From: Flavobacterium sp. UBA7680
GTDB lineage: Bacteria > Bacteroidota > Bacteroidia > Flavobacteriales > Flavobacteriaceae
Assembly (NCBI RefSeq): GCF_002482975.1
Contig: NZ_DLHA01000050.1
Span: forward strand, 299,184 to 363,183
Reading direction: 5' to 3'
Length of the DNA: 64,000 nucleotides
A program made the translations under genes and the position numbers. Position 1 is the stretch's first letter. Each line of letters begins with the position of its first letter. Below, piece after piece: positions 6,829-15,763 of the stretch. Below the pieces are notes generated by a model, which was given only the letters and a program-made list of their open reading frames with translations, was not told the origin of the DNA and made no database searches.

Positions 6829-8865
6829 TTAGTTTAATCTATAAAATCCCTTTTCGGCAGTAGCATGAAAAGGGATATTTTTTTTCTCACAGCTCAATTT
6901 CCACATTTTTTGAATTGCGTAGGCATTTGTTCCGTCCGCAATAATAATTTTAGGATGTAATTCGGTTAAAACTCTTTCAAGATTTATTTTAGGAGATTGG
7001 GTCAAAATCACAATATCAGGCTGGTTTTTATTTTCATAAATTCCGGTGCTGTCAATTATGGATATTTTTTTTCCATTAAAAAACAAGACATTCCCGATTC
7101 GCTGCGATTTATTTAAAACACTAAAATTGCCCACTAAATAAGAATTGAAAGCATTGTTTTTTGAGCTTTTGTCTCTAGTTGTATCGCTCGTAAAAAGTGT
7201 AATATTATTGCCAAATCTTTTTGAGATTAAGGTGTTCTTCTTGACATTATAAACAATTAGCTCTTTTTGATCTGCGGTTTCTTTTTTAGTATAAATGAAA
7301 GAAAGCTGTAATAAAATTACTGATACAAACACAAAAGCGAGTTTAGTGTAACTAGGTTTTTTTGAACAGATTATTGCACTAATTATTACGAAGTAAAGCG
7401 TAACCAAATAATAAAAATTAAAACTGATATCCTGAATAACAAATGATTCAAATGATGCGACGTAATGAATCATTTGGTTTAAAATGAAAATGCTTTTTTC
7501 GAAAATGTAAACCAAAATTTCCGGCGGACTTTTAAAGATTGCAAAAAGCATCACAATTATTCCGGCAATCATGATAAAAGATAAAACGGGAAGAATTATA
7601 ATATTGGTAACAAAAAACAATCCCGGAAATTGATGAAAATAATAAAGGCATAAAGGTAGAGTACCAATTTGTGCCGAAAATGAAACCGTTAAGGAATCCC
7701 AGATATAAATTACGATTTTGTTTTTTGGCGACCAGATTTTCTTTAATATCGGCTGAAGCCAAACTATAAAATACAACGCTAAATAACTTAATTGAAAACC
7801 AACATCAAATAAGAAATAAGGCTCAAAAAGTAATATCAATAAAATGGAAACTAATAAAGTATGATAAATATTTCCGCTTCGGCGAAGATGATTTCCAATG
7901 GCTACAAAAGAAAACATGACAACCGAACGCAAAACAGATGGAGATAAACCCGATATAACAGCAAAACCTGCCAACGAAATTAAAATAGAAAATAATTTAA
8001 TGGCTGAACCTTTTCGGGTATTAGGAATTGGCTTTAAAACAAACATGATAAAAAGCATTATAAAGCCAACATGCAGCCCTGAAACCGAAAGAACATGCGT
8101 TGCTCCAGAATACTGATAATCCTTTATAATATCAGCTGAAATTTCCTGCTGTTGTCCCAAAATAAGAGCAAGTGCCACATTCATTTCGTCTTTGTTAAAA
8201 TGAGCACTTTCCAAATTTTTTAGAATAGTAGCGTGCAGTCGGCCGGAGTAATACCAAATATCTTTTTTGATGGTTTGGCTGATTTTGATTTCTGATTTTT
8301 TGCAATAAACCTGCGCATAAATCTGTTTGTCAGCTAAATATTTAGCATAGTCAAATTGATTTGGATTTTTACTTGAAGCTGTTTTTTGTAAAGCGGTTTT
8401 GACTTTAATTGTATTTCCAATTATTAAGGAATTTTGAGTACTGTCTTTTTGAATATTGACAATAATTTTACCTGAATAAATCTTGTTGTCAATGGCATTT
8501 ATTAGACCGATGTAGCGATCGTTGTAATCGTTGCTTTTAAGTTTCTCCCGTAATGTAAAAGTTATAAATTGAGGCTTTTCAAAAGCTGTTTGAGAATGCG
8601 TATAATTAGATTTATCAAAAGTGTCTGTATGAATAAGCAAAACGTAGATTCCTGTGCAAAACGAAATAAGGGCACTACTGATTCCGAAGAATTGATTTGT
8701 CTTTTTGTTTTTCTTCGAAAGGAAAAAACTAATGCAAAATAATGCAGTACAAATTCCAAGAGAAATAAATGAAATTTGAAAGGAAGGCAGACAATAATAA
8801 GAAACTAAAATGCCAAAAAGAAAGCTAATTGTAATTTTAGCTAAAGGAAAATCTAATACTTTCAT
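6829..8865 (-). CDS. comEC: ComEC/Rec2 family DNA-uptake channel protein
   Basis: A 678-residue polytopic membrane protein of the ComEC/Rec2 family, the inner-membrane channel for single-stranded DNA during natural transformation. An N-terminal soluble DUF4131-like segment (about residues 60-200, with KVKTALQ and ANPNQFDYAKYL-like features) precedes the Competence domain (about 220-490), with the typical HVLSVSGLHVGFI and GLSPSVLRSVVMF motifs. The C-terminal part (about 545-678) is short and I see no HxHxDH metallo-beta-lactamase motif, so the third canonical ComEC domain is reduced or absent. The start ATG at 8865 begins MKVLDFPLAKI. It lies 45 bases downstream of an NlpC/P60 gene on the same strand. 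Its last codons double as a terminator hairpin for the convergent gene. Confidence 0.92.
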   Translation of the reverse strand: MKVLDFPLAKITISFLFGILVSYYCLPSFQISFISLGICTALFCISFFLSKKNKKTNQFFGISSALISFCTGIYVLLIHTDTFDKSNYTHSQTAFEKPQFITFTLREKLKSNDYNDRYIGLINAIDNKIYSGKIIVNIQKDSTQNSLIIGNTIKVKTALQKTASSKNPNQFDYAKYLADKQIYAQVYCKKSEIKISQTIKKDIWYYSGRLHATILKNLESAHFNKDEMNVALALILGQQQEISADIIKDYQYSGATHVLSVSGLHVGFIMLFIMFVLKPIPNTRKGSAIKLFSILISLAGFAVISGLSPSVLRSVVMFSFVAIGNHLRRSGNIYHTLLVSILLILLFEPYFLFDVGFQLSYLALYFIVWLQPILKKIWSPKNKIVIYIWDSLTVSFSAQIGTLPLCLYYFHQFPGLFFVTNIIILPVLSFIMIAGIIVMLFAIFKSPPEILVYIFEKSIFILNQMIHYVASFESFVIQDISFNFYYLVTLYFVIISAIICSKKPSYTKLAFVFVSVILLQLSFIYTKKETADQKELIVYNVKKNTLISKRFGNNITLFTSDTTRDKSSKNNAFNSYLVGNFSVLNKSQRIGNVLFFNGKKISIIDSTGIYENKNQPDIVILTQSPKINLERVLTELHPKIIIADGTNAYAIQKMWKLSCEKKNIPFHATAEKGFYRLN
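6846..6885 (+). terminator. Terminator embedded in the comEC 3' coding end
   Basis: The stem ATCCCTTTTC (6846-6855) pairs with GAAAAGGGAT (6867-6876), followed by nine bases of ATTTTTTTT. It acts on the plus strand for the thioredoxin-like gene ending at 6822, yet every base is comEC coding sequence (NIPFHATAEKGFYRLN). Confidence 0.75.
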
Positions 8866-8910
8866 GGCTTAAAAGTATTAAAAATTTGTAAGAAAATAAA
8901 TATATTTTAT

Positions 8911-9396
8911 TTATTCGATTACGCGGTTTACTTGTTCGAACGAGTTTTTGTAATAAGCTTCTTTTGTAGAAGAAATGATTACACCTTTTGAAGTAGAAGA
9001 ATGTATAAATTTAATTTCATCTGAATTTACTTCCGTAATAAGTCCAACATGATTGATCTGCTTGCTTTTATTCGTTTTAAAGAAAATCAAATCTCCTTTT
9101 TTCGCATCATTTAAGGGAATTACTTTTCCAATTTTTGCCTGTTCAAAAGAACTTCTCGGCAGTTTTATATTTTCAGATTCGAAAGTGGTGTAAACCAAGC
9201 CAGAACAATCGAAACCATTTTTTGTAGTTCCGCCCGCTTTGTATTTAACGCCAATATTATCAGTCGCAGTTTCAATTAAATTTTTTACAACAGATCTATT
9301 TTCTTTTTTCGGTTCGTTTTTGCTCACAGCAGTCGAAGTCGATTTACAAGAAACCAATACGATTGATAAAAGAAGGAAAACGAGTATTTTTTTCAA
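8911..9396 (-). CDS. NlpC/P60 family cell-wall hydrolase lipoprotein
   Basis: A 161-residue C40-family peptidase predicted to cut cell-wall peptides (gamma-D-Glu to diamino acid bonds). The N terminus MKKILVFLLLSIVLVSCKS is a lipoprotein signal with the lipobox cysteine at residue 17. The catalytic region contains GFDCSGLVY (nucleophile Cys), INHVGLI (His) and a following HSS that supplies the third polar residue. The length is typical of the minimal NlpC/P60 lipoproteins of this phylum. It sits 11 bases downstream of lpxB and 45 bases upstream of comEC, probably in one minus-strand operon of envelope genes. Confidence 0.92.
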   Translation of the reverse strand: MKKILVFLLLSIVLVSCKSTSTAVSKNEPKKENRSVVKNLIETATDNIGVKYKAGGTTKNGFDCSGLVYTTFESENIKLPRSSFEQAKIGKVIPLNDAKKGDLIFFKTNKSKQINHVGLITEVNSDEIKFIHSSTSKGVIISSTKEAYYKNSFEQVNRVIE

Positions 9397-9407
9397 AACA
9401 GAAATAG

Positions 9408-10523
9408 TTAAGATTTTAAATCGGCAACAATAAGTTTAGCTGTTTTTTTGCTTGCGCCAACTCCGCCTAGTTTTTGCTCTAAAATATCATAGTTTTTCAG
9501 CAGTTTTTCGCGGTGAGAAGGCTCCAATAATTTGTTCAGTTCTTCTTTGATTCGTTTTGTATTACATTCACTTTGAATCAGTTCCGTTACAACTTCCTGA
9601 TCCATAATTAAATTGACAAGCGAAATATATTTTAAAGTAATAATTCGTTTGGCAATTTGATACGAGATCGCACTTCCTTTATAACAAACCACTTCGGGAA
9701 CTTTTAAAAGAGCCGTTTCTAAAGTTGCGGTTCCAGAGGTAACCAACGCTGCAGTTGAAGAACGCAACAAATCATAAGTTTTATTCGAAACAAAAGCAAT
9801 ATTTTTGTTTTTAATAAACTGCTGATAAAATTCATAATCCTGGCTTGGCGCTCCGGCAATAACAAATTCATAATCCTGAAAATCATCTACAACGCTCAGC
9901 ATAACACTTAGCATTTTGGTAATTTCCTGTTTACGGCTTCCCGGTAAAACAGCAATAATTGGTTTTTCGCCTAATTTATACTCTTCTCTAAAAGCAGTTT
10001 CATTAAAAGCAGGCTGATTTTGAATAGCATCAATTAAAGGATGCCCAACAAAATCTACAGGGAAATGATGTTTGTCTTCATAAAAACTTTTTTCAAAAGG
10101 CAAGATCACAAACATTCTGTCAACGTCTTGTTTAATAGCGTTGATTCGGTTTTCTTTCCAAGCCCAGATTTGAGGAGAAATATAATAATGTGTTTTGTAA
10201 TTCAGTTCTTTAGCCCATTTTGCAATACGCATATTAAAGCCCGGATAATCAATAAAAATTAAAACATCGGGTTTAAATTCAGAGATATCTTTTTTGCAGA
10301 TTTTTATGTTGTTTAAAATAGTTTTTAAGTTAAAAATTACTTCAACAAATCCCATAAAAGCCAATTCGCGATAATGTTTTACCAATGTTCCGCCGGCTTT
10401 TTGCATTAAATCACCGCCCCAAAATCTGATGTCAGCCTGAGGATCTTCCTCGTATAATGCTTTCATTAAATTAGAACCATGTAAATCTCCAGAAGCTTCG
10501 CCAGCTATTATGTAATATTTCAT
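9408..10523 (-). CDS. lpxB: Lipid-A-disaccharide synthase
   Basis: A 371-residue glycosyltransferase (GT19) that joins UDP-2,3-diacylglucosamine and lipid X to make the lipid A disaccharide at the inner membrane. Diagnostic segments are GEASGDLHGSNLM at the N terminus, FIDYPGFNMRIAKW, the nucleotide-sugar-binding VLPGSRKQEI, and the C-terminal YKGSAISYQIAKRI. The length is as expected. The gene starts with ATG at 10523 and is followed after 11 bases by the NlpC/P60 lipoprotein gene. It is 35 bases downstream of a small membrane protein and surE, an arrangement of surE next to lpxB often seen in flavobacteria. Confidence 0.96.
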   Translation of the reverse strand: MKYYIIAGEASGDLHGSNLMKALYEEDPQADIRFWGGDLMQKAGGTLVKHYRELAFMGFVEVIFNLKTILNNIKICKKDISEFKPDVLIFIDYPGFNMRIAKWAKELNYKTHYYISPQIWAWKENRINAIKQDVDRMFVILPFEKSFYEDKHHFPVDFVGHPLIDAIQNQPAFNETAFREEYKLGEKPIIAVLPGSRKQEITKMLSVMLSVVDDFQDYEFVIAGAPSQDYEFYQQFIKNKNIAFVSNKTYDLLRSSTAALVTSGTATLETALLKVPEVVCYKGSAISYQIAKRIITLKYISLVNLIMDQEVVTELIQSECNTKRIKEELNKLLEPSHREKLLKNYDILEQKLGGVGASKKTAKLIVADLKS

Positions 10524-10558
10524 ATCAACGAATTTTTATTGCAGCACAAAGATAGGAT

Positions 10559-10831
10559 TTAAATAATTATGGTCGAAATTGCTAAAACAATCACGGCTAA
10601 AATCACGCCTCGAGCCATCATTTCTTTGTTTCTTTTTAAGAGAATTAAAAAAACTGGAAGATCTAAAACAGCTCCAATTGTAATCACTTTTCCTAAATAT
10701 CCCATTTCTCTAATAGTTTGAATTCCGGCTGGAAGGTCAAATTTTGTAAAAAATTTGATAAACAAATAACTTCCAAGAAGCGAAGTAAAAATTCCAACAA
10801 TAAATCCGATTACGAGTTCTTTTTTATCCAT
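10559..10831 (-). CDS. Small membrane protein between surE and lpxB
   Basis: A 90-residue protein with three predicted membrane helices: about residues 6-27 (LVIGFIVGIFTSLLGSYLFI), 45-65 (GYLGKVITIGAVLDLPVFLIL) and 73-90 (ARGVILAVIVLAISTIII). The start codon overlaps the 3' end of surE by eight bases, a strong sign of a real, translationally coupled gene. I do not recognise a named family. Position suggests a role tied to envelope biogenesis, but no function can be read from the sequence. Confidence 0.8.
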   Translation of the reverse strand: MDKKELVIGFIVGIFTSLLGSYLFIKFFTKFDLPAGIQTIREMGYLGKVITIGAVLDLPVFLILLKRNKEMMARGVILAVIVLAISTIII

Positions 10832-11603
10832 TTAATTTCCAAGTATTAAGTTGCTGCATTGTATGATGTGCCGTTAAGTCGAACTGAACAGGAACTACCG
10901 AAATATATCCGTTTTCAAGTGCCCATTCATCGGTATCTTCGCCATTATCTTCATTGGTAAATTTGCCTGTTAGCCAGTAATAATCTTTACCGTAAGGCGT
11001 TTGTCTTTTATCAAATTTCTGGGCATAATACGCTTTCGCCTGACGACAGATTTTTATTCCTTTGATTTCTTTTTCGCTCAATTTCGGAAAATTAACATTT
11101 AAAACCACTCCGGCAGGAAGTTTATTTTTTAATGTTTCTAAAGCTATTTTTTTTACGAATGCTTTAGCGGGTTCAAAATCGGCATTCCAGTCAAAGTCCA
11201 AAAGAGAAAAACCAATCGCCTGAATACCTTCAATTCCGGCTTCGACAGCGGCGCTCATTGTTCCCGAATAAATCACATTTATAGAAGAATTTGATCCGTG
11301 ATTAATTCCCGAAACACACAAGTCCGGTTTTCGTTTTAAAATTTCATTAACGGCCAGTTTTACACAGTCTACAGGCGTTCCGGAACAGCTGTATTCTGTA
11401 ACAGAATCTCCATCTTTAGAAATTTTATCCAGAAATAAAGTATTGTTTATCGTAATGGCGTGTCCCATTGCGCTTTGAGGCTTGTCTGGGGCGACCACAA
11501 CGACATCGCCAATAGTTTCCATAACGCTTATTAAAGCTCTGATTCCGGGAGCCAGAATTCCATCATCATTCGTAACTAATATTAAAGGTTTTTCGTCTTT
11601 CAT
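10824..11603 (-). CDS. surE: 5'/3'-nucleotidase SurE
   Basis: A 259-residue metal-dependent survival protein SurE, which dephosphorylates nucleoside monophosphates. The N-terminal metal-binding motif is LVTNDDGILAPGI, followed by CSGTPVDCV and the SGINHGSN and YSGTMSAA motifs that complete the active site. Its length fits the family. The 3' end overlaps the next gene by eight bases, and the operon continues into lpxB, an NlpC/P60 lipoprotein and comEC. The start ATG at 11603 begins MKDEKPLILVTNDDG. Confidence 0.96.
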   Translation of the reverse strand: MKDEKPLILVTNDDGILAPGIRALISVMETIGDVVVVAPDKPQSAMGHAITINNTLFLDKISKDGDSVTEYSCSGTPVDCVKLAVNEILKRKPDLCVSGINHGSNSSINVIYSGTMSAAVEAGIEGIQAIGFSLLDFDWNADFEPAKAFVKKIALETLKNKLPAGVVLNVNFPKLSEKEIKGIKICRQAKAYYAQKFDKRQTPYGKDYYWLTGKFTNEDNGEDTDEWALENGYISVVPVQFDLTAHHTMQQLNTWKLNG

Positions 11604-11649
11604 GCTGCGTTTTCCATTTTTGATTTATCAAAATAAAAGCTTGTTAGGG

Positions 11650-11657
11650 CAAATGTA
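11650..11657 (-). promoter_or_regulatory. Candidate -7 box for surE operon
   Basis: On the minus strand TACATTTG matches TANNTTTG exactly, about 47 bases before the surE start. No good -33 TTTG is seen at the right distance, so this is a candidate only. Confidence 0.35.
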
Positions 11658-11815
11658 GTAACAGATTTTGGTAGAATACTAACAAATAAATAAAAATTGT
11701 AAACTAAATTCCAGAAGACTTTTAAGCATCAAACATTTTTATATCTTTAACAAAAAATTATACTGATCTTGGCATGTTGGCATAGTTTTTACCGTAACTT
11801 AGATTAAAAAATTTG

Positions 11816-13999
11816 ATGAATGCTATTATTAAGTTTATGAAAAGAAATTATAAAATACTTATAGCCGTATTATGCTTGTCTTTAACCCTGTTTGCTTTTA
11901 AAATAAATGCTGACAAGAATGATGATCCGGACCCAAATAAAGACAAGACATTATTAGAATTACTGGCTTTTGTTATTGAAAAAGGACACTACAGCCCGGC
12001 TGAAATAAATGACGAATTTTCGAAAGGTATTTTTAAAGATTATATCGAGGCATTAGACCCTTCGAAGCGATTTTTCCTGCAGTCTGATATTGATGAATTT
12101 AAGCAATATGAGCTAATGCTGGACGATCAGTTTTTGAATAAAGATTTGACATTTTTCAACTTGACTTATACAAGGCTGATGAAGAGAATGGAAGAAAGCA
12201 AAAAACGTTACAAAACGATTTTAGCGCAGCCATTTAACTACACAACAGATGAGACTTTTAATGCAGATTATGAGAAACTTCCGTATGCAAAAAACTTAAC
12301 GGAAATCAATGAAAGATGGAGAAAACAAATTAAATTATCTACACTTTCATCGCTTGTAACAAAACAAAAAATTGAAGAAGAGAAAAAGAAAAAAGATCCT
12401 GCTTATCAGGAAAAATCTTTTGATGCTTTAGAAAAAGACACACGAGAAAGTTCATTAAAATCTTTAGATGATAATTTTAGTGTAATTAAAGATTTGAATA
12501 AAGATTACTGGTTTTCAGTGTATTTAAATTCAATCATGGCTCGTTTTGACCCTCATACAAGTTATTTTGCTCCAGAAGAAAAAGATCGTTTTGATGTAAA
12601 CATCAGCGGAAAATTAGAAGGAATTGGAGCAAGATTGACTAAGAAAAATGATTTTACTCAAATTGATGAGTTAATTTCTGGCGGACCAGCATGGAAAGGA
12701 AAACAACTTGAGGCTGGAGATTTAATCTTGAAAGTAGCTCAAGGAAATGAAGAACCTGTTGATGTAGTTGGAATGCGTCTTGATGATGTTGTGAAAAAAA
12801 TCAAAGGTCATAAAGGAACTGAAGTTAAACTTACCGTTAAAAAAGTGGACGGAAGTATCAAAGTAATTTCAATTATCAGAGATGTTGTTGAAATTGAAGA
12901 AACATATGCAAAATCAAGTATTGTTGAGAAAAACGGATTAAAATATGGCGTTATTTACCTGCCTAAATTTTATATCGATTTTGAAAACAAAGACGGTCGT
13001 GATGCAGGAAAAGATATTGCTCTTGAAGTTGAAAGACTGAAAAAAGAAAACATAAACGGTATTGTTCTTGACGTTCGTGATGACGGTGGAGGATCTCTTT
13101 CTACAGTTGTTGATATCGCTGGTTTATTTATTGAAGAAGGACCAATCGTTCAGGTAAAATCTGCTGGTAAAAAGAAAGAAGTTTTATACGATAAAGATAA
13201 AAAAATAGAGTGGGACGGACCATTAGTAATTATGGTGAACAGTTTCTCTGCTTCGGCTTCTGAGATTTTAGCAGCTGCAATTCAGGATTACAAACGTGGT
13301 GTTATCATTGGTAGTAAACAAACTTACGGTAAAGGAACGGTACAAAATGTACTTGATTTGAACCAATTTGTTCGTAATGCAAATTATGGAGATTTAGGAG
13401 CATTGAAAATTACAGGCCAAAAATTCTATAGAATTAACGGAGGTTCAACTCAGTTAGAAGGTGTTCATAGTGACGTGGTTATGCCAGATCGTTATGCTTA
13501 CTTAAAAATGGGAGAGCGTGATATTGACAATGCAATGCCGTGGGACAAAATTGATCCGGCAGATTACAGCACTTGGACGTCTAACGAAAACTTTACAAAA
13601 GCAATCGAGAAAAGTAAAAACAGAATTTTACAAAATCCTCAATTTAAATTAATTGAAGATAATGCAAAATGGATCGATGTTAAGAATAAAGAAAACATAT
13701 ACAGCTTGAACATTAATAGTTTTAAACAAACTCAGGAACAAGTTGAAAATGAAGGAAAAAAATACAAACCAATTTCTGATTATAAAAACAGTTTAGTGTT
13801 TAGATCATTGCCTTATGAAGAGGTTGAAATGAATAACGATGCTACATTGAAAGAAAAAAGAGAAGCTTGGCACCAGGCATTATCTAAAGATGTTTATGTG
13901 GAAGAAGCATTAAATGTTTTAGATGACTTACAATCTAAATCTTTAGTAAAAAATGGCGTTTCTCCTAAAATGAAAAAAGATAAATTGGTAAAATCTTAA
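11816..13999 (+). CDS. Carboxy-terminal processing (tail-specific) protease
   Basis: An S41A-family protease of about 727 residues, similar in layout to Prc/Tsp. A hydrophobic N-terminal segment (ILIAVLCLSLTLFAF) anchors or exports it. A long N-terminal helical region is followed by a PDZ domain (about 250-340, with SGGPAWKGKQLEAGDLILKV), then the peptidase core (about 375-545) with the catalytic serine in NSFSASASEI and the lysine in KQTYGKGTVQN. The C-terminal 180 residues fit the DUF3340 extension. ATG 11816 follows a TTG codon at 11813, and a further ATG at 11837 (MKRNYK) is also possible. It likely degrades or processes periplasmic proteins. Transcription seems monocistronic: a terminator follows at 14026. 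Confidence 0.94.
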   Translation: MNAIIKFMKRNYKILIAVLCLSLTLFAFKINADKNDDPDPNKDKTLLELLAFVIEKGHYSPAEINDEFSKGIFKDYIEALDPSKRFFLQSDIDEFKQYELMLDDQFLNKDLTFFNLTYTRLMKRMEESKKRYKTILAQPFNYTTDETFNADYEKLPYAKNLTEINERWRKQIKLSTLSSLVTKQKIEEEKKKKDPAYQEKSFDALEKDTRESSLKSLDDNFSVIKDLNKDYWFSVYLNSIMARFDPHTSYFAPEEKDRFDVNISGKLEGIGARLTKKNDFTQIDELISGGPAWKGKQLEAGDLILKVAQGNEEPVDVVGMRLDDVVKKIKGHKGTEVKLTVKKVDGSIKVISIIRDVVEIEETYAKSSIVEKNGLKYGVIYLPKFYIDFENKDGRDAGKDIALEVERLKKENINGIVLDVRDDGGGSLSTVVDIAGLFIEEGPIVQVKSAGKKKEVLYDKDKKIEWDGPLVIMVNSFSASASEILAAAIQDYKRGVIIGSKQTYGKGTVQNVLDLNQFVRNANYGDLGALKITGQKFYRINGGSTQLEGVHSDVVMPDRYAYLKMGERDIDNAMPWDKIDPADYSTWTSNENFTKAIEKSKNRILQNPQFKLIEDNAKWIDVKNKENIYSLNINSFKQTQEQVENEGKKYKPISDYKNSLVFRSLPYEEVEMNNDATLKEKREAWHQALSKDVYVEEALNVLDDLQSKSLVKNGVSPKMKKDKLVKS

Positions 14000-14025
14000 A
14001 GATTTTAAATGTTTAATTTGTTATT

Positions 14026-14063
14026 AAAAAACGCTTCTTAAAGTAATTTATGAAGCGTTTTTT
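14026..14063 (+). terminator. Rho-independent terminator after the tail-specific protease gene
   Basis: AAAAAACGCTTC (14026-14037) pairs with GAAGCGTTTTTT (14052-14063), 12 bp with a U tract within the descending arm. Confidence 0.88.
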
Positions 14064-14088
14064 AGTTTAAAAGAAAAAAGTAATATTT

Positions 14089-14874
14089 ATGAAAAGTATT
14101 TTAGTTTGCGGATTGATTGGTTTGGCATTGCTTTCTTGTAAAAAGGAAAATGAAACTGTTGTTGAAACAGAAATAGCAAAAGCAGAAAATTCATTTGTTT
14201 CTGACCAAAGTAATACTGGTTCTTTATATTCGATTGCTTATCAGCCAACTTCGACCACAAATCAAATTATTCAGCATAAATATTACACGCTTTCTTATAA
14301 TGAAAAATTTGAGCAGGCCGAATGGGTCGCTTATGAATTGAAGAAAGAATATCTAAAAAACGGAAATTACAAACGTCCGTATTTTATTGAAGATCCAAAA
14401 GTAACAACGGGTTCTGCAGATTGGAGAAATTATAAAAAGTCAGGTTATGATAAAGGGCATCTTTGTCCTGCGGGCGATATGGAATTTAGCAAAGACGCTT
14501 ATGATGATACTTTTTATACTTCGAATATTTCACCGCAAAGACATGATTTTAATAGCGGAATCTGGAACAGAATTGAGCAGAAAACTCGTTATTGGGCTGG
14601 AAAATACAATGATATTTATGTAGTTACTGGAGGAATCCTGAAAGATTCAGATAAAAAAATAGGAACAGAGAAAGTTTCTGTTCCTAAATATTTTTATAAA
14701 ATTGTTTTAGCTAAATCTGGAAAGGAACATAAAGCAATTGCTTTTTTGGTTCCGAATGAAGACAGCGATAAACCAATTTATGATTTCGTTGTTCCTATTG
14801 AAACTCTGGAAAAAATGACTGGAATTGATTTCTTCCCAAATTTAAAAAACTTAAAAAGCAGTAAGGACTTTTAA
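14089..14874 (+). CDS. DNA/RNA non-specific endonuclease, lipoprotein
   Basis: A 261-residue beta-beta-alpha metal nuclease of the NucA/Serratia nuclease family. The N terminus (MKSILVCGLIGLALLSCKKE) is a lipoprotein signal with the cysteine at residue 17, so the enzyme is envelope-attached or surface-exposed. The catalytic block reads YDKGHLCPAGDM, the DRGH motif with Lys in place of Arg and the general-base His retained, followed by SNISPQ and FNSGIWNRIE, whose Asn binds the metal. It probably degrades external DNA and RNA for nutrition. Its last 24 bases overlap the 3' end of rpe on the other strand, which is unusual. Confidence 0.92.
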   Translation: MKSILVCGLIGLALLSCKKENETVVETEIAKAENSFVSDQSNTGSLYSIAYQPTSTTNQIIQHKYYTLSYNEKFEQAEWVAYELKKEYLKNGNYKRPYFIEDPKVTTGSADWRNYKKSGYDKGHLCPAGDMEFSKDAYDDTFYTSNISPQRHDFNSGIWNRIEQKTRYWAGKYNDIYVVTGGILKDSDKKIGTEKVSVPKYFYKIVLAKSGKEHKAIAFLVPNEDSDKPIYDFVVPIETLEKMTGIDFFPNLKNLKSSKDF

Positions 14875-15513
14875 ATCTGCAATTGTTTCGGTTGGATTTT
14901 CGGCTTTAAAAACAAAGCTTCCGGCAACTAAAACATCGGCTCCTGCTTCTACTAATTGTTTTGCATTTTTGTTGGTTACACCGCCGTCAATTTCGATAAG
15001 AGTTGACGCGTTTTTACGTGTAATTAAAGCTTTTAGTTTTTTTACTTTATCATAAGTGTTTTCAATAAACGACTGTCCGCCAAAACCCGGATTCACACTC
15101 ATAATACAAACTAAGTCAATATCATTAATAACATCTTCTAACAAGTCAATATTAGTATGCGGATTGATGGCAACTCCGGCTTTCATTCCTTCGGCTTTAA
15201 TAGCTTGTAATGTTCTGTGTAAATGTGTACAAGCTTCATAATGTACAGTTAAACCGTTAGCGCCTAAATCAGCGAAGGTTTTAATATAACGATCCGGATC
15301 AATAATCATTAAATGTACATCAATATACTTTTTGGCATGTTTAGAAATAGCTTCTAAAACAGGCATTCCAAAAGAAATATTCGGAACAAAAACTCCATCC
15401 ATAATATCAATATGAAACCAATCGGCCTGGCTGATGTTAATCATTTCGATATCACGCTGCAGGTTCGCAAAATCGGCAGCAAGAACTGAAGGAGCAATAA
15501 GAGTATTTTTCAT
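14851..15513 (-). CDS. rpe: Ribulose-phosphate 3-epimerase
   Basis: A 220-residue TIM-barrel enzyme converting D-ribulose 5-phosphate to D-xylulose 5-phosphate in the pentose phosphate pathway. It shows IAPSVLAADFANL at the N terminus, DIMDGVFVPNISFG and VHLMI (metal-binding His and Asp), the phosphate-site loop VNPGFGGQSF and IEIDGGV. The frame stays open to 15582, but the ATG at 15513 starts exactly at the conserved MKNTLIAPSVLAADF, so the shorter start is chosen. It ends tail-to-tail in a 24-base overlap with the nuclease gene. Confidence 0.95.
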   Translation of the reverse strand: MKNTLIAPSVLAADFANLQRDIEMINISQADWFHIDIMDGVFVPNISFGMPVLEAISKHAKKYIDVHLMIIDPDRYIKTFADLGANGLTVHYEACTHLHRTLQAIKAEGMKAGVAINPHTNIDLLEDVINDIDLVCIMSVNPGFGGQSFIENTYDKVKKLKALITRKNASTLIEIDGGVTNKNAKQLVEAGADVLVAGSFVFKAENPTETIADLKVLTAF

Positions 15514-15763
15514 TTTGTAGTGGTGTGTTTTTTTACAAAGATAAAATTTTTTAACCGTAATCCCGACAACTATCCGGGTCAAGGTTTTATGTAAAATTCA
15601 TATAGGTTTAAGATGTTTATGTTTTGCTAAATTTATTTTTAATAGATTAAGGTTTTGTCATTATTTTAATTAAAATAATAAGAAAGAAATATAGTAAATC
15701 TAAAAAAGGAAATAAATAATTCGTATGGGTTTTTTTGTAAATTGCGGCAAATAATCCTACTTG

